Assembly (NCBI GenBank): GCA_002482545.1
Contig: DLGF01000012.1
Coordinates: forward strand, 62,001 to 126,000
DNA: 64,000 nucleotides
DNA from: Sporomusaceae bacterium UBA7701
GTDB lineage: Bacteria; Bacillota; Negativicutes; Sporomusales; UBA7701
Direction of reading: 5' to 3'
The notes below the pieces were generated by a model. That model saw nothing but the letters and a program-made list of their open reading frames with translations, did not search any database and had not been told where the DNA came from. Made by a program: the position numbers and the translations under genes. Of this stretch, positions 25,633 through 32,817 are shown piece after piece; position 1 is the stretch's first letter; each line of letters opens with the position of its first letter.

Positions 25633-26400
25633 ATGATCAACCGAAAAACCGCCCCCTCTAGGCTTAGGCGCCTGCTGGGCGTGTTATTGTCCTGTTGTTT
25701 CGTCCTGCTGCTGGGGGGGAGCTCCCCTGCTTCCGCGGCGGCGCTGTTTGACACTCCGCGCTGGGATATCCCGTTTCTCGGGATCATGACCGGCCCGGCA
25801 GGCTTCAAGGCCGTCGAGCTGGTGGATTGGGTCAATGCGATGGATGCCGCCATGGAGAAACAAGGCGTGCCGAGAGACCGCAAGGACGCCTGGAAGAAAG
25901 AGCCGTTGGCCCTGCCGGATGATTTCCGGATCTATCAGCTCCAGGTCAACGACGGTTCGGCCTATCATATCGCGTTTGCCTTTGCCTGCTATGACATCAA
26001 GGGCCTAGCCCAGGAATTCGTCCCGTACTTTAATCCCGTTCTGACGAACAACCAGCAGAAACTGCTGGCCGCGATAAACGGCCAGCTTGAATCCGGCGTT
26101 CAGGCCGCCAGGGTCGCAACGGCCAGCTCGGGGTTCATGCAGTTGAAAGTCCTCGACCTGAAGGTGCTCGACCGGATGAAAGGGTCCAAGGAAATTATCT
26201 ATACCGCCAGCGGCCGGGTCATTCTGGATATGCAGGATTTTGTGGTCCCCTTTTATGTTAAGGGCTATGTCCTGCAACGCAACGGGAAGATGGCCCTGGT
26301 CCTCATCGCCGCCGAGGATTCCGACGGAAGATTCTGGGACAAAGCCTCCGCTCAGCTTCTCAATTCCCTGGAGCCGCGAAGGAGCCTGCTCGACAAGTGA
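25633..26400 (+). CDS. Secreted protein of unknown function (255 residues)
   Basis: The ATG at 25633 follows AGGAGATGATTCC and opens a clear signal peptide (basic head RRLL, hydrophobic core with CC, AXA cleavage near residue 36). The frame is open further upstream, but that region lacks a ribosome site. The mature part has no cysteine cluster or catalytic motif that I recognise and looks like a soluble alpha/beta domain, with repeated short lysine segments such as LKVLDLKVLDRMKG. It may be exported to the cell surface. The small membrane protein that follows could be cotranscribed. Family unknown. Confidence 0.75.
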   Translation: MINRKTAPSRLRRLLGVLLSCCFVLLLGGSSPASAAALFDTPRWDIPFLGIMTGPAGFKAVELVDWVNAMDAAMEKQGVPRDRKDAWKKEPLALPDDFRIYQLQVNDGSAYHIAFAFACYDIKGLAQEFVPYFNPVLTNNQQKLLAAINGQLESGVQAARVATASSGFMQLKVLDLKVLDRMKGSKEIIYTASGRVILDMQDFVVPFYVKGYVLQRNGKMALVLIAAEDSDGRFWDKASAQLLNSLEPRRSLLDK

Positions 26401-26507
26401 TCGCTCCCCCTTCCCCGCCGTCCGGATACCCGGAATAACCATATGGGCAAATGCTGAATAACATAATATAGAACCCATCGAGGCTGAACCGGAAGGAGGG
26501 GTCTCTC

Positions 26508-26696
26508 ATGATTGCCGATAATGCGGCAGATCCTGGACTGGAACGGTTTCCCGACCTGATTTCCTGGATGCCGGATGGCCTTTGGCTTTATGTAATCGCG
26601 GCTTTCCTCATCCTGTTTATTTGGCTGGTCTATCCGCTGGCGTTTATCGCCGGAGTAGCCCTGCTGGTCCTATTTATGACCTCTGATCTCAGTTAG
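26508..26696 (+). CDS. Small single-span membrane protein (62 residues)
   Basis: A short acidic head is followed by two adjoining hydrophobic stretches (about residues 25-58: WLYVIAAFLILF and FIAGVALLVLF) split by a proline, so one long span or a hairpin. The ribosome site GGAAGGAGGGG lies seven bases before the ATG, which supports a real gene. A bidirectional terminator follows. No family is recognised; it may be a membrane-tethered regulator or a phage-shock-like small protein, but this is speculation. Confidence 0.65.
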   Translation: MIADNAADPGLERFPDLISWMPDGLWLYVIAAFLILFIWLVYPLAFIAGVALLVLFMTSDLS

Positions 26697-26739
26697 GCCG
26701 GGCGCCGGCCCGTCAGCCCCGCTCATCCCGTATGGCAAC

Positions 26740-26780
26740 AAAAGGCTTCCGTCCGCAACGACCGCGGGCGGAAGCCTTTT
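26740..26780. terminator. Bidirectional terminator
   Basis: A 17-base near-perfect inverted repeat (AAAAGGCTTCCGTCCGC and partner) with TTTT on each strand, between convergent genes. Confidence 0.85.
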
Positions 26781-26798
26781 ATTTCGGCTGCCGTTAAG

Positions 26799-28517
26799 CT
26801 AACTTCGGAAACCGGTAACCGTTGTCTTGAGCTCCTGGGCCATTTGCGCCAGAAGCTCGCTGGCGGAAGCGACCTCGCCAATCGCCGCGGCCTGCTCCTC
26901 GGTAGCCGCCGAGACGGTTTGCGTTTGGCCGGCGGTGGCCTGGCTGATTTCGGTCACCGTCTTGAAGGAGGTCACGATCTGCGCACTGCCTCCGGCCAGT
27001 TGCTGGATGGCCGCCGAAATCTCCTTGACCTCCTGCGATACCTGCCGGACATGGGTGGTTATCGCCTCAAAGGTCTGTCCGGCGGCGCCGACAAGCTCCG
27101 CTCCCACGCCCACTTCCCGCGTGTCATCGGCCATAGCCGCGACCGCTTTGTTGGTTTCATTCTGGATGCCTTCCACCAGGACGGCGATTTCCTTAGTGGC
27201 CTTGAGGGATTGTTCGGCCAGGCGGCGGACTTCATCGGCGACCACCGCAAAGCCGCGCCCCAGCTCGCCGGCCCGGGCGGCTTCAATAGCGGCGTTGAGC
27301 GCCAGCAGATTGGTCTGCTGGGCGATTCCGGAAATCGTGTCGAGAATTTTGCCGATTTCTTTCGACCGTTCTCCCAGTTCCGTCACCACCTGTGCCGAGT
27401 TGGCCACCGTCTTCCCGATATTGGCCATTTGGCTGACGGCCTGCTCGATCGACGAAGCCCCCGCTTTCGCCGCCTCAGCCATTTCGTCCGAAGTGTCGGA
27501 AACCAGACCGGCGTTGGCCGCCACCTGCTGAATGCCTGCCGACATTTGTTCGATGGTGGCCATCGTGTCTTCGACCGCCTGGACTTGGGAATCCGAGCCC
27601 TGCGCCACCTCGGTCATGGAGCCGGTTACCCGCTCTGTGGCCTGGCTGGCCTGCGCCGCCGAGGCTGCGAGCCTTTCGGCGGAATGGACGAGTTCAAAGG
27701 CCGAATGTCTGACCCCGGCGACAATGGACTGCACTTGGCCGGTAAAAGCATTCAGGGCTTCGCTCAGTTCACCGGCCTCGTCCCTGCCGGCGACATCGAC
27801 CTGGCTGATGGAGATATAGCCGTCCGCATCCTTGGCTATGCTGCCCAGCATGGCTTTGAGCGGGCGAACGATCAAACCGGCGATCATCCAGGCTATGAGG
27901 ATTCCCAGGACGATTGCCAGGGCCGTTACGCCGATGATGAGCTTGTTTACCACCAGCGCGGTTTCCTCGGTTTGCTTTCTTAGGTCATCGGCACAATTGG
28001 CATTATAGTCGGCAAGCTCGGTGGAATACACCGCCACCTGCTGAAGGTGCGGCACCGCTTTGTCCCAGAACCAGGCATGGGCTTCCTGCTGCTTGCCGCC
28101 GATAGCCAGATCGATTGCCGCCTTGCGCTCGGCTTGATATTGCTCCCACTCCGCCGTCAACTTCGGCAACCGGTCGGCTTCGTACTCGTCGAGATCCTTA
28201 GCTGCGTAATCGTTCAGATACTTTGTATTCTCCGCCGCCCGGCGGTCGATATCTTCCAGTATGTACTGCCGCCTGGCTTCGTCGATGGGAGCCAGCACCA
28301 CCTGCCAGGCGTTGGCCTCCGTTCCTTTCAAGTTATACCGGAAGGCATTCAGCCATTTGACCGGCAGCAGGCGGTCGTTGTACATCGCTCGCGCCTTTTC
28401 CGTCATGATCATCCCGGCATAATACCCGGTGCAGCCGATGACAAGCATAAAAGAAGTCAATACCGCCACTAGCACCGCGATTTTCCTGACAGTCTTCAGA
28501 TTCTTGAACCACTTCAT
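26799..28517 (-). CDS. Methyl-accepting chemotaxis protein
   Basis: The 572-residue receptor has a transmembrane helix at about 11-33, a periplasmic four-helix-bundle sensor domain (about 35-185), a second helix (about 190-213), a HAMP domain (RPLKAMLGSIAKD onward) and a cytoplasmic coiled-coil signalling domain. The hairpin tip reads IAQQTNLLALNAAIEAARAG, the universal CheA/CheW contact region. The open frame reaches 28676 but ATG 28517 gives the normal N terminus; its ribosome site GGAG is rather far, so a GTG 15 bases upstream is an alternative. It is divergent from the hemerythrin gene. Ligand unknown. Confidence 0.93.
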   Translation of the reverse strand: MKWFKNLKTVRKIAVLVAVLTSFMLVIGCTGYYAGMIMTEKARAMYNDRLLPVKWLNAFRYNLKGTEANAWQVVLAPIDEARRQYILEDIDRRAAENTKYLNDYAAKDLDEYEADRLPKLTAEWEQYQAERKAAIDLAIGGKQQEAHAWFWDKAVPHLQQVAVYSTELADYNANCADDLRKQTEETALVVNKLIIGVTALAIVLGILIAWMIAGLIVRPLKAMLGSIAKDADGYISISQVDVAGRDEAGELSEALNAFTGQVQSIVAGVRHSAFELVHSAERLAASAAQASQATERVTGSMTEVAQGSDSQVQAVEDTMATIEQMSAGIQQVAANAGLVSDTSDEMAEAAKAGASSIEQAVSQMANIGKTVANSAQVVTELGERSKEIGKILDTISGIAQQTNLLALNAAIEAARAGELGRGFAVVADEVRRLAEQSLKATKEIAVLVEGIQNETNKAVAAMADDTREVGVGAELVGAAGQTFEAITTHVRQVSQEVKEISAAIQQLAGGSAQIVTSFKTVTEISQATAGQTQTVSAATEEQAAAIGEVASASELLAQMAQELKTTVTGFRS

Positions 28518-28752
28518 GCTGTCTTTTCCCACTCCTACCCTATCAATTACCAGATTCCGCTGTTGCCGGGAGTTTTTAGCGCCGTATATTTTACGTTTCT
28601 GATGGATTTGCCCTATCGTGAGTATAGCAGTTTTTTCCGGCGCAGCCCCGGATTTTAACAATAAGCTAATAAACATTTAACAACCGGGCTGAGCGACTTC
28701 CCCGGCAGGCGATTTTTTTGGCTGATCGGCGGGAAAGTTGTCGCCGGACCGG

Positions 28753-28781
28753 TTGAGCTGCACTCGAACAACTGCTATAAT
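28753..28781 (+). promoter_or_regulatory. Promoter of the hemerythrin gene
   Basis: TTGAGC, 17 bases, perfect TATAAT, 42 bases before the ATG. The 306-bp divergent gap (28518-28823) holds no other gene. On the minus strand an extended -10 (TGCTATACT) near 28625 may serve the chemoreceptor. Confidence 0.75.
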
Positions 28782-28823
28782 ATGCTAAATAGGAATTATT
28801 ATCCAAAATCGGAGGTGCGTCAA

Positions 28824-29222
28824 ATGATTCGGTGGAAAGAAGAATATCGCCTGGGAGTTGACTTGATCGACGAACAGCATAAAAGACTGTTGGAACTCGC
28901 CAATCAAATGCAGGAACTCCTGCGCAACGATCTGGTCACCGACAAATACGACCAAATCGTGCAAATGCTGAATGAGCTGAAGGACTACACCGTATATCAC
29001 TTCAAGTGCGAAGAAGAGTATATGGAAAGCATCGGCTACAAAAGACTGCTGTCCCAGAAGGTAGATCACAATGATTTCATTGAAAAGATGAACGCGATCG
29101 ACCTGGATCGCATCGACGACAATCAGAACGAGTACCTGCTGGGAATGCTGAGCTTTGTCGTTGACTGGATCGATTTCCATATTCTGAAAAAAGACAAGCT
29201 TATTGTCGCTGACCCCAAATAA
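28824..29222 (+). CDS. Bacteriohemerythrin with one substituted iron ligand
   Basis: The 132-residue four-helix protein is a single-domain hemerythrin, an O2-binding di-iron protein. Visible ligands are His19 (DEQHKRL), His59 and Glu63 (YHFKCEEE), His82 (VDHNDF), and His and Asp in DFHILKKD near residue 117. At the position four before His82, normally a histidine, there is Gln78. The ATG at 28824 follows GGAGG by eight bases; the frame is open to 28782 without a ribosome site. It may protect an anaerobe from oxygen or feed a signal to the divergent chemoreceptor. Own promoter and terminator. Confidence 0.9.
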   Translation: MIRWKEEYRLGVDLIDEQHKRLLELANQMQELLRNDLVTDKYDQIVQMLNELKDYTVYHFKCEEEYMESIGYKRLLSQKVDHNDFIEKMNAIDLDRIDDNQNEYLLGMLSFVVDWIDFHILKKDKLIVADPK

Positions 29223-29232
29223 TGGTTTGGCC

Positions 29233-29258
29233 AAAACAGCCGCATGCGGCTGTTTTTT
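29233..29258 (+). terminator. Terminator after hemerythrin
   Basis: A perfect palindrome (AAAACAGCCGCA and its complement) followed by TTTTTT. Confidence 0.88.
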
Positions 29259-29330
29259 CACGCGCGAATAATCCCGGCGGCCGGGCCGAGGTAAAAAGCT
29301 TCGGCAAATTCTTCAGCCAATTCACAATTA

Positions 29331-29359
29331 TTGACATATTATTCTGTAAATTGTATGAT
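29331..29359 (+). promoter_or_regulatory. Consensus promoter of a 75-residue small gene
   Basis: TTGACA, 17 bases, TATGAT, 39 bases before the ATG, in a markedly AT-rich patch. One of the strongest promoters in the window. Confidence 0.85.
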
Positions 29360-29397
29360 AAAATTAAAGTTTTTTAAATCAAGAAGAAGGTGAACGG

Positions 29398-29625
29398 ATG
29401 GCCAGGTGTATAAGAACCCGCAAGCTGGAAGTCTATCACCGAAAAAGCGACGGCGGCAACGGCCTCGACAACGCTGAAGTTCTTTGCCCGGCTTGCCGGG
29501 AAGCTCTCTCTGCCGCCCTCCCCGCGGGAGTCTATCCCCCTGCCTTCAGTGCCGCGACCAAACAAACGGCCCTGCGGAATTCCGGCAACCGCTGCGAGTG
29601 TACCCGAACCGGCGGCTGCCATTAA
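29398..29625 (+). CDS. Small Cys-rich protein resembling part of an HNH zinc fold
   Basis: The 75-residue product has LEVYHRKSDGGNGLDNAE and LCPACREAL in its first half, a pattern like HNH endonucleases (H-x-x-x-D-GG-n-L-x-N-n-L-C-x-x-C), although the HH pair is reduced to YH and a second CxxC is missing from the N terminus. The end CECTRTGGCH adds two cysteines and a histidine that could complete a zinc site. GAAGAAGGTGA precedes the ATG. A near-perfect promoter and a perfect terminator frame this one small gene, so high expression is expected. No known function. Confidence 0.7.
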   Translation: MARCIRTRKLEVYHRKSDGGNGLDNAEVLCPACREALSAALPAGVYPPAFSAATKQTALRNSGNRCECTRTGGCH

Positions 29626-29642
29626 GCCCGTTTAGAGTAACC

Positions 29643-29678
29643 ATGCCCAGACTTGACTGAAGTCTGGGCATTGCTTTT
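29643..29678 (+). terminator. Terminator after the small Cys-rich gene
   Basis: A perfect 12-bp stem (ATGCCCAGACTT with AAGTCTGGGCAT), five-base loop, then TGCTTTTT. Confidence 0.88.
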
Positions 29679-29735
29679 TGCATGCTGACTGTCGGAATGC
29701 ATACATCCTCGCCCATCTCTCCGGGGTTCCGGCGC

Positions 29736-29842
29736 AGGCTAGATGTCGAAAAATTGCCGGGAGGCCGCTATCCGACGGCATCCCGGCAAAGATCTGATTC
29801 CGACGGCAGAGGCCGGCCCCGCAAAAGGGCCGGCCTCTTTTT
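29736..29842 (+). ncRNA. Candidate small RNA ending in an orphan terminator
   Basis: This gap has no gene, yet it ends with a strong plus-strand terminator (GAGGCCGGCCC stem, then CTCTTTTTATT) that no plus-strand gene uses; the preceding gene has its own terminator at 29643. Before it lies a rod-like hairpin, TTGCCGGGA paired with TCCCGGCAA and an inner GCCG/CGGC stem (about 29753-29795). A weak promoter (TTGCAT, 17 bases, ATACAT) lies near 29676-29704. It matches no riboswitch class I know. The hairpin could also partly serve the convergent amidotransferase gene. Confidence 0.35.
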
Positions 29843-29846
29843 ATTC

Positions 29847-30566
29847 TTATTTTTTCCGGCCGGCTGCTTCCACCAGCCAGCGGAAAACGCTCAGCATCTC
29901 GGGGAAATGGCGGAACATCATCTCGGGGTGCCATTGGACCCCCAGAATATTTTCCGGCTCATTCTCAATACCTTCCACGACTCCGTCCCGGGTGCGGGCA
30001 TTAACGGCAAAATCGGGCGCCACCGCTTTGACTGCCTGATGGTGGTGGCTGTTGGTCCGCAGCTCTCGCGCCGCAAAAATCCTTTCCAGCATGGTTCCGG
30101 CCACGACCTCCGCCGTATGGCCCGCCACGTGGCCGCGGCTCGGCTGGCGGTGCTGCAGCACCGGCCCCGGTATCTGGGACAGGTCCTGGTATAGCGTGCC
30201 GCCAAAGGCAATATTGATGACCTGCAAGCCCCGGCAGATTCCAAGGATGGGCTTCTGCTGCCCTTTTGCCTCCCCGGCGACAGCCAGTTCATATTCATCC
30301 CGTTCCGGGAATACCGGTCCTAAATCGGCATGCGGCTCCTCGCCGAAAATAAGCGGATCGACGTCATAGCCGCCGATCAGCAAGATGCCGGCCACCGCTT
30401 GCACCTGGCGCTTGATCGCAGCCCTTCCCCGGATAATCGGCAGAATAAGGGGTATGCCGCCCGCCTCCACGACAGCGTCGACATAACGGCCGCCTGCAAA
30501 ATACCGCTCGGCGCCGGCGCCCTCCGCACCTTCCATATTGGCGGCAATCCCGATCAGTGGTGCCAT
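29847..30566 (-). CDS. Class I glutamine amidotransferase, gamma-glutamyl-GABA hydrolase (PuuD) type
   Basis: The 239-residue protein belongs to peptidase family C26. The nucleophile elbow is GICRGLQVINIAFGG near residue 110 and the catalytic His/Glu region is the NSHHHQAVK and VQWHPE segments near 170 and 210. PuuD-like enzymes cleave gamma-glutamyl conjugates of polyamine breakdown products. No other putrescine-pathway gene is nearby, so the substrate is open. Start ATG 30566. Confidence 0.88.
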   Translation of the reverse strand: MAPLIGIAANMEGAEGAGAERYFAGGRYVDAVVEAGGIPLILPIIRGRAAIKRQVQAVAGILLIGGYDVDPLIFGEEPHADLGPVFPERDEYELAVAGEAKGQQKPILGICRGLQVINIAFGGTLYQDLSQIPGPVLQHRQPSRGHVAGHTAEVVAGTMLERIFAARELRTNSHHHQAVKAVAPDFAVNARTRDGVVEGIENEPENILGVQWHPEMMFRHFPEMLSVFRWLVEAAGRKK

Positions 30567-30679
30567 CTTTAACCACGCCCTTCCCCAATCTCAACGTCCT
30601 ATTCCCAGGGTACTACAATCTCCGGATTATGCCAATACCAGCCTATTCGCCAATTAGGACGAATGCGCCCGCAAACAGG

Positions 30680-30702
30680 AAAAAAGCGCCTGACGGCGCT
30701 TT
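30680..30702 (-). terminator. Terminator after the 50-residue gene
   Basis: Stem AAAGCGCC/GGCGCTTT with a four-base loop, overlapping the stop codon, then TTTTTT on the minus strand. Confidence 0.8.
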
Positions 30703-30853
30703 AGCCCGATACCCGCGGCGCGGTTTTATTCATAACATCGGCGAGAATCTTCCCGAAGGTTTTCGCTTTCCTGATTCGATTTTTGTCCATGGGTTTCTGA
30801 TGGTCCGGCTGCTGATTCTTGACCGGCAGGATTTGCATCACCGCTAGTACCAT
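30701..30853 (-). CDS. Small basic protein (50 residues), unknown
   Basis: This short frame begins at an ATG ten bases behind AAGGAGGG and ends directly in an intrinsic terminator, so start and stop signals agree on a real gene. The product is basic (KNRIRKAKTFGKIL in its middle) and lacks a signal peptide or membrane helix; a hydrophobic N-terminal VLAVMQILPV is too short to span the membrane. It could bind nucleic acid or be a small acid-soluble or ribosome-associated protein. No family is recognised. Confidence 0.6.
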   Translation of the reverse strand: MVLAVMQILPVKNQQPDHQKPMDKNRIRKAKTFGKILADVMNKTAPRVSG

Positions 30854-30916
30854 CCCGTCCGCCCTCCTTGGCGTAAATTCCCCTTACTTATATATCGAAT
30901 AAAGCGCGCGAAAAAT

Positions 30917-31831
30917 TTAGGGATTATGGAAACTTTCTCCGGAATTTTCGCCGCCATACAGCAGTCCGACATAGCGGTCGAGCAGGTCCAGAGCGGCTTG
31001 CTTGACCGGCTTGGGATACCGGTGCGTCAGCTTATAGCCCGCCCTCGGCGGCGGCGGCTCGGACAGCCGTTGCACCAGCCAGGCCCCGCCGGCCTTGACG
31101 AACGAATCGACGATCGACCGCGGAACAATCGCCCATTGTCTTGGGTCCCGCATCAGGGCAAAAATCAGCGCGGCCGCATCCAGCCGGATACGGGAGGGAT
31201 CATAGGGGTCCCACCAGCGGTCGTGCCAGAGCTCATAGGACGGACCCCAGTTAAGGTAGAGCTCCTGCCGCCCGTCCAGCTCCGCCGGCGAAACGGGTCC
31301 CGCCCGCCGATTATCGGCGTGCTCCGGCCGTACGAGAACCATTTCGTCCAGGTGGAAAGGCTCGACCAGGACATTGGGAACAGCCCGCTCCAGCTTGACG
31401 AAGGCAACGTCCACTTCGCGCCGCTCGACGCTCTCGTAGGACTCCATCGTATGCTGGGTGCGAATGGTCAGGAACAGTTCCGGGGACTGGACGCTCATGG
31501 TCCGATACAGGGCGGGAAGCACGTAAACGTTTAAGCTGTCGGCCGCTCCGATCGCCAGGCTGGCCCGGGGACCGCCCGACTGAAGGATATCCACTTCCCG
31601 CTTGAGATTATTCCACCGTTCGGCCAGCCCGACGAAGCTCTCGCCAAAGGGAGTGAGGGCGATAACCGGCACCCCCTTGCCCCGCTCGACGAGCGTGGCT
31701 CCCAGTTCCCGCTCCAGCATCTTGAGACGATAACTCACCGTGGACTGGGAAAGGTGAAGAAGCTCGGCAGCCTTCGTCAGGCTCCGGGTCTGGACAATGG
31801 CGAGAAAGGCTTCAATGTCCGAATACTCCAT
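30917..31831 (-). CDS. LysR-family transcriptional regulator
   Basis: The 304-residue protein has the LysR helix-turn-helix at residues 3-60 (SLTKAAELLHLSQSTVSYRL) followed by the periplasmic-binding-like sensor domain. It is divergent from the EamA transporter gene about 125 bases away, the usual arrangement for a LysR regulator and its target. The inducer is unknown. Start ATG with GGAGG upstream. Confidence 0.9.
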   Translation of the reverse strand: MEYSDIEAFLAIVQTRSLTKAAELLHLSQSTVSYRLKMLERELGATLVERGKGVPVIALTPFGESFVGLAERWNNLKREVDILQSGGPRASLAIGAADSLNVYVLPALYRTMSVQSPELFLTIRTQHTMESYESVERREVDVAFVKLERAVPNVLVEPFHLDEMVLVRPEHADNRRAGPVSPAELDGRQELYLNWGPSYELWHDRWWDPYDPSRIRLDAAALIFALMRDPRQWAIVPRSIVDSFVKAGGAWLVQRLSEPPPPRAGYKLTHRYPKPVKQAALDLLDRYVGLLYGGENSGESFHNP

Positions 31832-31956
31832 GCCGCCTCCAAATATTAATCATTTCGATATTATCCCGGTAAACAATCTACTTTACATTTATTTCTTTCA
31901 TATTTAAACTTAACATGAAACCAAATTTTTGCCAATAGGGATTGGAGGGATTCCCC

Positions 31957-32817
31957 ATAACCGGCCTTGCCTTGCTGTTGATCGTCATAGCCGCTTTCTG
32001 TCATGCGGCCTGGAACTATCTGGCGAAAAAAGCCTGCGGCGGCACCCCCTTCATTTGGCTGATGTCCGCGCTTTCCGCCCTTATCTACTCGCCGCTTCTC
32101 GCCTGGGTCCTCCTGGCTTCGCCCTTCAGCCTGAAGCCCGTTCATCTTGCGCTCATGCTCGGAAGCGCGATTCTGCACCTGCTGTACTTCATACTGCTGG
32201 ATAAGGGCTACCGGGTCGGCGACCTGTCGGTCATCTACCCCCTGGCCCGGGGAACCGGCCCGCTGCTGTCCACCGTCACCGCCATCGTCTGGCTGGGGGA
32301 AACTCCGAGTCCTTTAGCCTTGGCCGGCACCTTGCTCATCGGAGCCGGCATCGTCGCCATTTCCGGCAACCCCTTCAGCCGGAAAGGCTCGGGTTCGCGC
32401 CGGTCGATCCTGTACGCTCTTTTGTGCGGCACCGCAATCGCCGGGTATACCATTGTCGACAAGATCGCCGTGAGTGTCTGCCTTCTCCCGCCCCTCCTGA
32501 TGGACTGGTGCACCAATTTCGGGCGCATGCTGCTGCTTTCGCCCTACGCCATGCGCAACCGGGGCAAGGTGGCCGAAGAGTGGCGCTGCCACAGGCGGGA
32601 AGTGCTCGGGGTTTCGGTCCTCTCTCCCCTGGCCTATATTTTGGTGCTCACCGCCATGGTCTTCAGCCCGGTAAGTTATGTCGCCCCCGCCCGGGAAATC
32701 AGCATCTTGATCGGAGCGCTGCTGGGAGCCAAGCTACTGTCCGAGGAAAACGCCAGAGCCCGGTTGGCGGGAGCCGCCACCATGCTGGCCGGGCTGATTT
32801 CCCTGGCCCTGGGCTGA
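31957..32817 (+). CDS. EamA/DMT-superfamily transporter with apparent ATA start codon
   Basis: The protein of about 286 residues has ten hydrophobic helices in two EamA repeats, with HAAWNYLAKKA at the start and the conserved YPLARGTGPLLS near residue 92 and VSYVAPAREISILIG near 235. It probably exports or imports a small metabolite. GGAGGG at 31944-31949 is seven bases from the codon ATA at 31957, where relatives start. No ATG, GTG or TTG lies at a good distance: the in-frame TTG at 31942 overlaps the GGAGGG itself. So an ATA start, or a start-codon mutation, is likely. A LysR gene lies divergently upstream. Confidence 0.85.
   Translation: MTGLALLLIVIAAFCHAAWNYLAKKACGGTPFIWLMSALSALIYSPLLAWVLLASPFSLKPVHLALMLGSAILHLLYFILLDKGYRVGDLSVIYPLARGTGPLLSTVTAIVWLGETPSPLALAGTLLIGAGIVAISGNPFSRKGSGSRRSILYALLCGTAIAGYTIVDKIAVSVCLLPPLLMDWCTNFGRMLLLSPYAMRNRGKVAEEWRCHRREVLGVSVLSPLAYILVLTAMVFSPVSYVAPAREISILIGALLGAKLLSEENARARLAGAATMLAGLISLALG

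Noticed and set aside
28518..28640. Possible c-di-GMP-I (GEMM) riboswitch in the leader of the chemoreceptor gene (AGGGCAAATCC, GAAA, CGCTAAAA blocks).
   Set aside because: The hairpin around GAAA does not pair and the ACGCAAAGC core is absent; the resemblance is partial. An Rfam RF01051 search would settle it.
31832..31941. Searched for a riboswitch in the LysR/EamA divergent gap.
   Set aside because: The gap is short and AT-rich with no recognised aptamer motif.
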